NCBI GenBank assembly: GCA_018141845.1
Contig: CP073340.1
Span: forward strand, 289,001 to 353,000
Length of the DNA: 64,000 bases
Origin: Lachnospiraceae bacterium oral taxon 096
GTDB taxonomy: Bacteria; Bacillota; Clostridia; Lachnospirales; Lachnospiraceae
Reading direction: 5' to 3'
The position numbers and the translations under genes are program-made. The notes beneath the pieces are model-generated. The model ran no database searches. It was not told where the DNA came from and saw only the letters and a list, made by a program, of their open reading frames with translations. Positions 18,318-25,730 of this stretch are shown in pieces. Positions within the stretch are counted from its first letter, which is position 1. Each line of letters starts with the position of its first letter.

Positions 18318-19403
18318 CTATTTCTCTGATTTTGCCCCAGCAAGGGTATCCCACTTGGCCAGAATGGCATCTCTATTCTTTCCAAAGAGCGATAAATCTT
18401 CTTTTAATAATGTATTGGTGTCAAAAGTCAAGTTCAATCCCTCAATGCTTGGCTTTACTACCTTAATGGTATCTTTTCCATCAATTTCTGCAAGTAATTT
18501 TAAGTTTTCATCATCACTATAGAGCCAATTTAAAAACTTCTCCGCTTCCTTTTGATGTGCTGCTCCCTTAAATACAGCCACACCCTCTGGCACATATGGA
18601 ATTCCATCACTTGGATAAACTAAACTGCAATTTTGCTCCTCTGCCAACTTTGCTGTCTTATTGTCCATTGGAGTGATACCAATGGCCACCTCTCCAGCCG
18701 CTGTCTTTTCTCTTGGATCTCCACCTCGTTTAGAATAAAAGTCAATATTTTCATTGAGTGCAGTCAAATACTTCCAGCCCTCATCTTCGCCCTTAACCTG
18801 TAACATTGCATTGACTACACCATAGTTTGTTCCTGAAATTGCAGGATTGGACATCAAAATCTGTCCCTTATACTCTGGCTTAATTAAATCCGCCCAGCTA
18901 GCCGGAGCTGTCAAATTCTTCTCCTTCAATACATTATTATTGACAATAAATCCAACAATGGTAAGTCCCTTGGTATACCAATAGCCATCTGGGTCTTTGT
19001 ACTCTGGAGCTAAACTATCCGCAGCATCTAATTTTACTTGTGCAAGCAATCCTTCTTCCTTGGCACTCATAAAGGCATCAATTCCGCCACCAAACCACAA
19101 ATCCGCCATTGGTGTTCCATTTTCTGCCTTAACCTTAGAAAGCACCTCTCCAGAAGACATCGATAGCATCTCAGTCTGAATGTTGGTGTCTTTGGTAAAT
19201 TTGTCAAACAGACGCACATAGTCCTGACTCGTTGCCACAATTTCCAATTTGTCTGTGCTAGAGCCTGCATCCTTGGCCACCGTGGTAGTCTCTGCTGCTG
19301 ATGAATTTGTCTCTTTGTTTGTTGATGCACCTTTTGAACATCCCATCAAAGTTCCTGCTAAACTCATCGCAATTGCTGCATAGGCTAAGTATTTCTTTAA
19401 CAT
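18318..19403 (-). CDS. ABC transporter substrate-binding lipoprotein (Fe3+/phosphonate-type family)
   Basis: 361-residue lipoprotein. The signal peptide ends in LMGC with the lipidated Cys at residue 22, then a Ser/Thr-rich linker. The mature part follows the AfuA/FbpA-type periplasmic-binding fold (DLWFGGGIDAFMSA, ASWADLIKPEYKGQI, PYVPEGVAVFKGA). The adjacent tyrosine pair used by many ferric-binding members is not seen at the expected place, so a different ligand (for example an organophosphonate or phosphate ester) is as likely as iron. GGAGG ribosome site. First gene of the SBP-permease-ATPase-GT4-LysR unit. Confidence 0.9.
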   Translation of the reverse strand: MLKKYLAYAAIAMSLAGTLMGCSKGASTNKETNSSAAETTTVAKDAGSSTDKLEIVATSQDYVRLFDKFTKDTNIQTEMLSMSSGEVLSKVKAENGTPMADLWFGGGIDAFMSAKEEGLLAQVKLDAADSLAPEYKDPDGYWYTKGLTIVGFIVNNNVLKEKNLTAPASWADLIKPEYKGQILMSNPAISGTNYGVVNAMLQVKGEDEGWKYLTALNENIDFYSKRGGDPREKTAAGEVAIGITPMDNKTAKLAEEQNCSLVYPSDGIPYVPEGVAVFKGAAHQKEAEKFLNWLYSDDENLKLLAEIDGKDTIKVVKPSIEGLNLTFDTNTLLKEDLSLFGKNRDAILAKWDTLAGAKSEK

Positions 19404-19443
19404 CTTTCCCTCCTATTGTGAAATTATTTTTCCCTTTGTATAC

Positions 19444-19471
19444 ATTATGCCATAAATCCTAAAAATTTCAA
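19444..19471 (-). promoter_or_regulatory. Promoter for the ABC transporter/GT4/LysR unit
   Basis: -35 TTGAAA (19466-19471), 16-bp spacer, extended -10 TGGCATAAT (CATAAT at 19444-19449). It begins 4 bp past the stop of the upstream lipoprotein, with no terminator between. Confidence 0.65.
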
Positions 19472-19474
19472 CAC

Positions 19475-20026
19475 CTATTCTTCGTGATGATGCCCTATTT
19501 TTTTCCATTGTACTCCCGCATTTTCTAGTAAATATTTTGTCTTTCCTCCTTCGGTACTGAGCTTTACTGTTCCTGTCACCTCAATCCCCATCTCTTCACT
19601 TGGTAAATGATCCATACTTCCAACATCTCCAACAAATTCTATCCCCTCAGGCAACAGACTATAGAGATCTTCAACCACACAGTAATTTTTTTCTCCCCTC
19701 GGTGCATATCCTCCCTGAATGCGAAAAACCTTTCCCTCATACTTCTTTGGATTGCTCAACACATCTTTTATTGTATCCTGCATAAGCTCTGTTCCCATCT
19801 TTGTGAAATCATAATCCACGCCTTCAGTTTGCCCAGCCCATTTGCTCTGACTCTCTCTCTCTGCACTCCTAGATTCCGCCATAGAACTTTCAATCATCAC
19901 CTGTGCTTCCTCAATCGCACTCAAATTTCGATCTTTTTCTGAACGCAACTTCTTTTGACAGCCACAAAGCCCCACAATCCCAAACAATGTAACAAAAAAC
20001 ATTTGATAAAAAACTCTTCTTTTCAC
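19475..20026 (-). CDS. Lipoprotein of unknown function
   Basis: 183 residues. The signal peptide has a lipobox ending at Cys23 (GLCGC). A charged, Ala/Ser/Glu-rich stretch to about residue 65 follows, then a beta-rich domain (KYEGKVFRIQGGY ... GIEVTGTVKLSTE) that could be an OB-like fold. The C-terminus is HHHEE. I do not recognise the family. It starts with GTG (AAAGGAGAG ribosome site) from its own promoter, divergent from the sortase pair. The repeated phrase K-x-Y-x-GK-x-F suggests a small ligand- or metal-binding module, but this is a guess. Confidence 0.75.
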   Translation of the reverse strand: MKRRVFYQMFFVTLFGIVGLCGCQKKLRSEKDRNLSAIEEAQVMIESSMAESRSAERESQSKWAGQTEGVDYDFTKMGTELMQDTIKDVLSNPKKYEGKVFRIQGGYAPRGEKNYCVVEDLYSLLPEGIEFVGDVGSMDHLPSEEMGIEVTGTVKLSTEGGKTKYLLENAGVQWKKIGHHHEE

Positions 20027-20050
20027 CGTTCTCTCTCCTTTATTTTTACA

Positions 20051-20079
20051 ATTTTATCACAGCTTTTACCTCCCTACAA
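20051..20079 (-). promoter_or_regulatory. Promoter for the 19475-20026 lipoprotein
   Basis: -35 TTGTAG (20074-20079), 17-bp spacer, extended -10 TGATAAAAT (TAAAAT at 20051-20056). Confidence 0.6.
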
Positions 20080-20091
20080 CTAAGCTCACTC

Positions 20092-20120
20092 TTTACCATA
20101 ACCAAACTTTGTAGTAAAAT
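20092..20120 (+). promoter_or_regulatory. Promoter for the acidic membrane protein-sortase pair
   Basis: -35 TTTACC (20092-20097), 17-bp spacer, -10 TAAAAT (20115-20120). Back to back with the minus-strand promoter at 20051-20079. Confidence 0.6.
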
Positions 20121-20155
20121 AGAGCACATAATAAAAAAGTAAAGGAGAAGAAATA

Positions 20156-20395
20156 ATGAAGAAATTACGCCACTTTATTGGCTTTACCCTTGTTGCTACA
20201 GCGATTGCTGCTGGTATTGCTTATGTATTACAGTACAAAAACTTCCACAAGGAACTTTCCCATGATCTAGAAGACTTTGAGAATCAAGATGATGAGGATA
20301 TCGAAAGTGATGAAGACCGCAATTACATTCCTGTAACTCCAGTCAAAAAAGAGAGCGAAACTGAAGTTCAAGACAAGGAAGAAGATACAGAATAG
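20156..20395 (+). CDS. Small membrane-anchored acidic protein
   Basis: 79 residues. A basic N-terminus leads into one TM or signal-anchor (about residues 8-25), then a very acidic tail (runs of Asp and Glu from residue 36 on). No known domain. It lies 18 bp upstream of the sortase gene, in one transcript, after a clear AAAGGAG ribosome site, so it is real and probably works at the cell surface with the sortase. It has no LPXTG/NPQTN sorting motif. Confidence 0.78.
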   Translation: MKKLRHFIGFTLVATAIAAGIAYVLQYKNFHKELSHDLEDFENQDDEDIESDEDRNYIPVTPVKKESETEVQDKEEDTE

Positions 20396-20413
20396 AGATT
20401 AAAGGATGAGTTT

Positions 20414-21238
20414 ATGAGCAAGAGACTACTCAGCAACATTATTATGGCTGTTTCCATTGTAATGATTGTCATTGGAATCGCTGGTGCTGCTCCCCACATC
20501 TATGGATATCTCCAAGGGGATAGTACATACAAAAATATGGAACAATTTGTCAAAGACGAAAGCATTGAAGAGACAACCACTATAGAACAAGAGACAGGTA
20601 ATCATGCTGGTGAGGATGCGAATGCAAAAAAGGAGGAGCAGACAACCAAAAAAGAACTCACTCCTGTAGTCAATCACTGGCCATCCGTCGATTTTTCTGC
20701 CCTCAGCAATATCAATTCTGATGTAAAGGCCTGGATTAAAATCGAAGGTACCAAGATTAATTACCCTGTCGTCCAAGGCAGTGATAACGATTTCTATCTC
20801 AATCATATGGTAAATAAAAAGCAAAATGCTGCTGGGAGTATTTTCTGGGATTATGAAAACAAAACTGACTTTTCTGATGTCAATACCATTATCTACGGTC
20901 ATCATATGAAAAATGGATCGATGTTTGCTGGCTTACAAAGCTATGACTCCCAAGATTACTATGAGGTTCATCCCACAGGTATGCTCGTTTTACCAAATCA
21001 AAAGTATGAAATTCACTTTGTTGCCGCCTATGTGGCCAATGTCAATGACAATGCTTGGCAGATGGATTTTTCTGATCAAGCAGGTATTGACAAGTGGATT
21101 AACTCCGCCATTAAAAAATCAACATTCAAAAGTCACTACTCTGTAAAGCCTGGTGACCACTTCGTCACTTTGTCTACCTGTAGTTATGAATTTGATGATG
21201 CAAGATATATTTTGGTCGGTGTAGTCAAACCCGTATAA
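20414..21238 (+). CDS. srtB: Class B sortase
   Basis: 274-residue membrane-bound transpeptidase. N-terminal signal-anchor (about residues 8-30), acidic linker to about residue 85, then the sortase barrel. Catalytic His is in YGHHMKNGS (163/164), Cys256 in TLSTC, and Arg264 in FDDAR. Class B enzymes link surface proteins, often haem-related or pilus parts, to peptidoglycan. No obvious substrate gene is adjacent. Ribosome site AAGGATG. It ends in a hairpin terminator shared with the convergent patB gene. Confidence 0.95.
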   Translation: MSKRLLSNIIMAVSIVMIVIGIAGAAPHIYGYLQGDSTYKNMEQFVKDESIEETTTIEQETGNHAGEDANAKKEEQTTKKELTPVVNHWPSVDFSALSNINSDVKAWIKIEGTKINYPVVQGSDNDFYLNHMVNKKQNAAGSIFWDYENKTDFSDVNTIIYGHHMKNGSMFAGLQSYDSQDYYEVHPTGMLVLPNQKYEIHFVAAYVANVNDNAWQMDFSDQAGIDKWINSAIKKSTFKSHYSVKPGDHFVTLSTCSYEFDDARYILVGVVKPV

Positions 21239-21255
21239 AGTCCACAGCATACAGG

Positions 21256-21296
21256 AAAAATAGAGCTGCAAACATGATTTGCTAGCTCTATTTTTT
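21256..21296. terminator. Bidirectional terminator between srtB and patB
   Basis: AATAGAGCT / AGCTCTATT stem with a GCAAA/TTTGC inner pairing. U-runs follow on both strands (TATTTTTT on plus; TATTTTTCC on minus), so it can end both convergent units. Confidence 0.88.
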
Positions 21297-21321
21297 GACC
21301 TATAGACGATGTCACTCTATA

Positions 21322-22497
21322 CTATAAATTTCCAAAGACTTCTCTCAATCGATCTAGGGCCTCCTTGAGTACACTTCTTGGACAGGCAATATTGATTCTC
21401 TCAAATCCTTCACCATCCACACCAAAAATCGCACCACTATCAAGCCACAACTTTGCCTTTTTACAAATCAACTCTTCTCTCTCTTCTTCACTCAAACCAA
21501 GTGCACGAAAATCAATCCAAATTAAATAGGTTCCCTCTGGCTCGATTAACTTTAATTTTGGCAAATGCTCCTCTAAATACTCTCTGGTAAAATCAAGATT
21601 CTCTTTAATATAGAGCTTTACCTGATCAAGCCAATCTCTTCCTGTCTCATACGCTGCCTGACAAGCCACCAGTCCCAGACCATTGAGCTGGCTGTATCCT
21701 GCACTACTCTTTACTCTTTTAAATCCATTTCTCAATTTTTCATCAGCAATCCAAACATTGGAAACTTGAAAACTGGCAATATTAAATGTCTTTGACGGTG
21801 CTGTTGCCACAATAGAAATTTTTTCAAATTCTGGTCTTAAACTTGAAAAGACAAAATGTTTCTTTCCATAAGTAAAGTCTGAATGGATCTCATCCGAAAA
21901 GACAATCACATGGTGACGAAGGCAAATTTCTCCCACTCTCTCCAGCTCTGCTTTATCCCACACTCTCCCCACTGGATTATGTGGACTGCAAAGCAAAAAT
22001 AACTTCACCTTATTTTCTACAATTTTCTTTTCAAAATCCTCAAAATCCATTTTATATTGACCATCTCTAAGAACCAGTGGGCTATTCACAATATTTCTTC
22101 CATTATCCTTAATGACTTCACTAAATGGATAATAAACTGGTTGTTGAATTAATACCCCATCCCCTGGCTTTGTATAGGCCTGCACAGCCATAGCAATTGC
22201 AAATACTACGCCTGGAGTCTTTACTAACCAGCTCTTTTTTGGTTCCCAAGAGAAATTTTCTCTATACCAACCTGCAACAGCTTGATAGTAATCCTCTTTT
22301 GACTCACTGTAACCAAAAATGCCATGTTCTACACTTTGGTGCAGTCTTTCTCTAATCCCATCTGCCACTTGAAAGTCCATATCGGCAACCCAAAGTGGCA
22401 ACACATCTGCATCTTTTCCTCTCTCCACAGCAAAATCATACTTTAAGCAATTTGTTCCCCTGCGGTCAATAATCTGATCAAAATTATATTTCTCCAT
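21322..22497 (-). CDS. patB: PatB/MalY-type PLP-dependent C-S lyase/aminotransferase
   Basis: 391-residue fold-type I PLP enzyme. The N-terminus DVLPLWVADMDF is the hallmark of the MalY/PatB group. The PLP lysine is in TAPSKTFNIASF, with CSPHNPVGRVW and SDEIHSDF around the cofactor pocket. Members cleave cystathionine or cysteine (beta-lyase), giving homocysteine or H2S. It starts 3 bp after the gene for the gamma-synthase-type enzyme, with AAGGAG overlapping that stop; the pair would convert activated homoserine plus cysteine to homocysteine. Confidence 0.9.
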   Translation of the reverse strand: MEKYNFDQIIDRRGTNCLKYDFAVERGKDADVLPLWVADMDFQVADGIRERLHQSVEHGIFGYSESKEDYYQAVAGWYRENFSWEPKKSWLVKTPGVVFAIAMAVQAYTKPGDGVLIQQPVYYPFSEVIKDNGRNIVNSPLVLRDGQYKMDFEDFEKKIVENKVKLFLLCSPHNPVGRVWDKAELERVGEICLRHHVIVFSDEIHSDFTYGKKHFVFSSLRPEFEKISIVATAPSKTFNIASFQVSNVWIADEKLRNGFKRVKSSAGYSQLNGLGLVACQAAYETGRDWLDQVKLYIKENLDFTREYLEEHLPKLKLIEPEGTYLIWIDFRALGLSEEEREELICKKAKLWLDSGAIFGVDGEGFERINIACPRSVLKEALDRLREVFGNL

Positions 22498-22500
22498 ACA

Positions 22501-23658
22501 TTACTCCTTTTCGCCAAAGGCTTGATCAAGGTCAGCAATCAAATCATCTACATTTTCAATTCCTACCGACATTCTAAGGAATGTCTCTGTAATGCCAAGA
22601 CGCTCACGAATTTCTACTGGAACATCTCCATGTGTCTGAAGCATTGGATAAGTAATTAAAGATTCTACTCCTCCAAGGCTCTCCGCATAGCTAAACACCT
22701 TGACATTTTCAAGGATTTTTCTTGCTGTCTTTTCGTCCTTTAAGGTAAAGGAAATCATTGCACCAAATCCTCTTGCCTGCTTTTTGTTAATCTCATATCC
22801 TGGATGCTCTGGAAGACCAACATAGTAGACCTTTTCCACTCGGTCATTTTGCTTTAACCACTGGGCAATCTTCATTGCATTTTCCTGTTGTCTTTCCATG
22901 CGAACAGCCAAAGTCTTAATTCCCCTGATCATTAAATAGCTGTCAAATGGAGAAAGCTGCATCCCGATCGTCTTATAGAGTAGTCTTACCTTTTCTGCAA
23001 GTTCCTTTGTATTGACACTTAAAAATCCCGACAATGTATCATTATGTCCACCTAGATATTTTGTTCCACTGTGAACTACAATATCTGCACCAAGATCAAT
23101 CGGATTTTGGAAATATGGAGATAAAAATGTATTATCCACAATAAGAAGTGCACCATGCTTTTTTGCAATTTCTGAGACAGCAACTAAATCACTCACCTGC
23201 ATGGTTGGATTGCTTGGCGTCTCAATATAAATGGCCTTTGTGTTTTCTTTGATTGAAGCTTCCACTACAGCTAAGTCTGTGGTATCAACATAAGAAAATT
23301 CTCTTCCTCTTTCTACACCAATGGTGTCAAAAATTCGTACCGATCCTCCATACAAGTCCTCTGAACATACAAAGTGATCTCCCTCGCCAAAAAGTTCAAG
23401 CACAATGCTCAGTGCGGCCATTCCTGATGATGTGGCCACGGTGTCATAAGCGTGCTCCAATGTATTGACTATCTCTTCCAATTCTGTTCTGGTTGGATTG
23501 CTCTCCCTCGTGTAATAATAGCCTGTGGTCTGTCCAATTCCTGGATGAGCAAAGGTTGCTGATTGATAAATTGGCACAGAAATTGCCCCAAATGCATGAT
23601 CATCCGTGATATTTTGTCCATTGTGAACGCAAAGCGTCTCGATATTATATTTGTTCAT
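22501..23658 (-). CDS. Cystathionine gamma-synthase/lyase-type PLP enzyme
   Basis: 385-residue Cys/Met-metabolism PLP enzyme. The opening ETLCVHNGQ, the YYYTRESNPTRTELE segment, and the PLP lysine in HSGTKYLGGHND are diagnostic of the family. Gamma-synthase, gamma-lyase and O-acetylhomoserine sulfhydrylase cannot be told apart with confidence from these motifs; pairing with patB favours the synthase. A near-consensus promoter is upstream and no S-box or T-box leader is seen. GGAGG ribosome site. Confidence 0.9.
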   Translation of the reverse strand: MNKYNIETLCVHNGQNITDDHAFGAISVPIYQSATFAHPGIGQTTGYYYTRESNPTRTELEEIVNTLEHAYDTVATSSGMAALSIVLELFGEGDHFVCSEDLYGGSVRIFDTIGVERGREFSYVDTTDLAVVEASIKENTKAIYIETPSNPTMQVSDLVAVSEIAKKHGALLIVDNTFLSPYFQNPIDLGADIVVHSGTKYLGGHNDTLSGFLSVNTKELAEKVRLLYKTIGMQLSPFDSYLMIRGIKTLAVRMERQQENAMKIAQWLKQNDRVEKVYYVGLPEHPGYEINKKQARGFGAMISFTLKDEKTARKILENVKVFSYAESLGGVESLITYPMLQTHGDVPVEIRERLGITETFLRMSVGIENVDDLIADLDQAFGEKE

Positions 23659-23704
23659 TTTGCCTCCGCCTTTTGCATACTATTTATATAGGTTTAATAT
23701 GCTT

Positions 23705-23733
23705 ATTTTATTGCAAAATCTCTCCTTTGTCAA
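23705..23733 (-). promoter_or_regulatory. Consensus promoter for the transsulfuration pair
   Basis: -35 TTGACA (23728-23733), 17-bp spacer, -10 TAAAAT (23705-23710). The 5' leader is only about 40 nt, too short for a riboswitch. Confidence 0.82.
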
Positions 23734-23780
23734 CAAGCGTTAACTTTGATTCCTGCCATCGTTCTTCCTTCCCTAAACAG

Positions 23781-23827
23781 AAAAAATAAGGACCTTCAAA
23801 GTTTATTCAAACTCCAAAAGTCCCTAT
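23781..23827 (-). terminator. Terminator after the HtrA gene
   Basis: Long minus-strand hairpin: AGGGAC...GTCCTT with an inner GGAGTTTG/AACTTTGA arm, followed by ATTTTTT. The remainder of the 250-bp gap to the next gene holds only that gene's promoter. Confidence 0.85.
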
Positions 23828-23908
23828 TCTACCTTGCACCTGTTCTATTCTTCTAGCACACTATTGCGATCATATTCAAGTTCTAGAAGTGGATTTTTCT
23901 AGTTTCCT

Positions 23909-25531
23909 CTAGTTTCCAAAGAACTGTGCAAATGGATCTTCCAATCCACTCTGATCATTGCTTTGACCTTGTTCTGGTGCAGTTGCACCATCATTTGTTC
24001 TATTCTTTTGTGTTTCTTCTGTACCAGACGACTGCTGCATATCTGCCTTTGATCCTAAAGTAACTTCTACTTGTTTTTCCTCGTACTTGCTTCCATTTAA
24101 TCGCTGTACGGTCAAGGTCACTTTCTCACCACTTGCATAGTAGGTCAGCTTCTTCTTCAAGCCTTCCATATTGCTTACACTATCTCCATCAATCTTTGTG
24201 ATCACATCCTTTTCCTGCAATTCAGACTTTGCTGCTGCCCCATTTTCAACAATCTTATAGACATACACACCCTTTGGAATATCATAGGCCTTGGAGATCT
24301 CATCATTGATGTCCTGTCCCTGAATACCCAAAAGCCCCTGCTTATCCTCGGCAACAACGGTTCTGGTTGGCTTATTTGATAAGCTTGTAATAATATCTTG
24401 AACCTTAGAAATTGGAATTGCATAACCCATACCCTCTACCTGTGTAGAAGAATACTTTGCTGAATTAATGCCAATGACTTCTCCATTCATATTTAAGAGT
24501 GCACCACCTGAATTTCCTGGATTGATCGCTGCATCTGTCTGCATCAAAGACTTTGAAGTATTGGCATCTGTCTTTACCTCACGATTGAGTGCAGAAATAT
24601 ATCCAACGGTTACAGACTGACCATATCCAAGGGCATTACCAATGGCTACAACACCCTGACCTACCTTGACATTGTCCGAATTTCCGATACTTGCCAATGT
24701 AATGCTCTTTCTTGTCTCCTCTGGAATATCGGAGAGTTTAACAGAAATGACTGCAATATCATTGTCGGCATCTCCACCCTTTACGCTGGCCTTTACTTCC
24801 TTGTTATCCACAAAGACAACGCTCAAAGAATCTGTGTCTGCAATGACATGGTTATTGGTGACAATTAAAAGTTCCTCATCATTTTCTCCAATAATAATAC
24901 CTGAACCACTGGACTCCGCTTGATAGGACTGGGAGCGACCAAATACATTCTGTTGTTTCACAGTCTGTGTACCATTGATCGCCACAACGGATGGCATTGC
25001 CTTTTCTACAATTTTCGATACATCTGCGGTACTTCCAAGTGTAGAAGTTGTTGTGCTATCATTTTCTGTAGTTGCTGTAGTTGTTGCACTATTTACATCT
25101 CCAGTGGATGCAAGATTACTTCCAAGTGCAACCTTCTTTCCTGAGGAAACAAATCCTGTCTGTTGTGCAACCTTGTTGACACCAACCATTGTTCCACCAG
25201 CTACACAGCCAAAGACTGCTGCTGAAGCAACCAATGCAACCGCTCTCTTTGCAAAAGAATTTCTCTTTTTAAACTTAACCTTTTTTACTGGAATGTCTTT
25301 TTCAATTTCTTGCTCCACTGTTTGCTTATCAGCCATCTTTTCTTCCTCCTTTTCCCGTTCTTCCCTCTCTTTTTCTATTTCCTTGCTGACCTTTTCGTAT
25401 GCGCTCATTCCCGCATCCTCAAAATCACTAATATCCTCTGTGATATGATTTACTTCCTCTGTATTCTCCACATTCTGTGTGTTCTCTGTATTTTCTATAT
25501 TCTCATGATCAAAAATGTTCTTGTTATCCAT
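23909..25531 (-). CDS. HtrA/DegP-type membrane-anchored serine protease
   Basis: 540 residues. A strongly acidic Asn/Glu-rich cytoplasmic tail of about 85 residues leads to a basic stretch and one TM (about 95-119). A Thr/Ser-rich linker is followed by a trypsin-like domain with triad His228 (TNNHVIA), Asp258 (DNDIAV) and Ser341 (NPGNSGGAL). One PDZ domain lies near 400-490, then a low-complexity tail. It degrades or refolds misfolded proteins outside the membrane. I chose the ATG at 25529-25531 with AGGAG 7 nt upstream; an earlier GTG is less likely. The promoter has a weak -35 behind phased repeats, suggesting stress-regulator control. Confidence 0.95.
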   Translation of the reverse strand: MDNKNIFDHENIENTENTQNVENTEEVNHITEDISDFEDAGMSAYEKVSKEIEKEREEREKEEEKMADKQTVEQEIEKDIPVKKVKFKKRNSFAKRAVALVASAAVFGCVAGGTMVGVNKVAQQTGFVSSGKKVALGSNLASTGDVNSATTTATTENDSTTTSTLGSTADVSKIVEKAMPSVVAINGTQTVKQQNVFGRSQSYQAESSGSGIIIGENDEELLIVTNNHVIADTDSLSVVFVDNKEVKASVKGGDADNDIAVISVKLSDIPEETRKSITLASIGNSDNVKVGQGVVAIGNALGYGQSVTVGYISALNREVKTDANTSKSLMQTDAAINPGNSGGALLNMNGEVIGINSAKYSSTQVEGMGYAIPISKVQDIITSLSNKPTRTVVAEDKQGLLGIQGQDINDEISKAYDIPKGVYVYKIVENGAAAKSELQEKDVITKIDGDSVSNMEGLKKKLTYYASGEKVTLTVQRLNGSKYEEKQVEVTLGSKADMQQSSGTEETQKNRTNDGATAPEQGQSNDQSGLEDPFAQFFGN

Positions 25532-25578
25532 AATCAAACTCCTCTCCACTTCGTTTGTTCTTTCTTAACTATGCCTAG

Positions 25579-25607
25579 AGTATACAAAGGCTTTGTGTTG
25601 AATTTGT
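25579..25607 (-). promoter_or_regulatory. HtrA promoter with weak -35
   Basis: -10 TATACT (25579-25584); at 17 bp the -35 position reads ACAAAT, far from consensus and overlapped by direct repeats, so an activator is expected. Confidence 0.5.
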
Positions 25608-25652
25608 GTCTTTCTATTGATAGATTCGTGTCTTTCCATTGACGAATTCGTG
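25592..25652. repeat. Phased direct repeats upstream of HtrA
   Basis: TTYGTGT-type boxes on the plus strand start at 25592, 25603, 25625 and 25647 (steps of 11, 22, 22). The two 22-bp units 25603-25624 and 25625-25646 differ at only a few positions. Spacing of about one and two helix turns suits a dimeric OmpR-family regulator. Confidence 0.7.
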
Positions 25653-25692
25653 AAAAAAGAGCCTGTAACACATTGTGCTACAAGCTCTTTTC
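25653..25692 (-). terminator. Terminator after the Ca2+ ATPase
   Basis: Minus-strand hairpin AAAAGAGC-TGTA-CAC / GTG-TACA-GCTCTTTTTT with single mismatches, closing the Ter cassette. It abuts the HtrA upstream repeats. Confidence 0.88.
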
Positions 25693-25730
25693 TGTGATTT
25701 ATTCATCCGTTCTGATGAATTCTTACTTTG

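Noticed and set aside
20156..20395. Sortase substrate motif in the small acidic protein
   Set aside because: The YIPVTP stretch does not match NPQTN or LPXTG patterns and no C-terminal hydrophobic segment follows.
23659..23908. Possible S-box/T-box in the 250-bp gap before the transsulfuration genes
   Set aside because: The promoter lies only about 40 nt before the gene; the rest of the gap is the HtrA terminator region.
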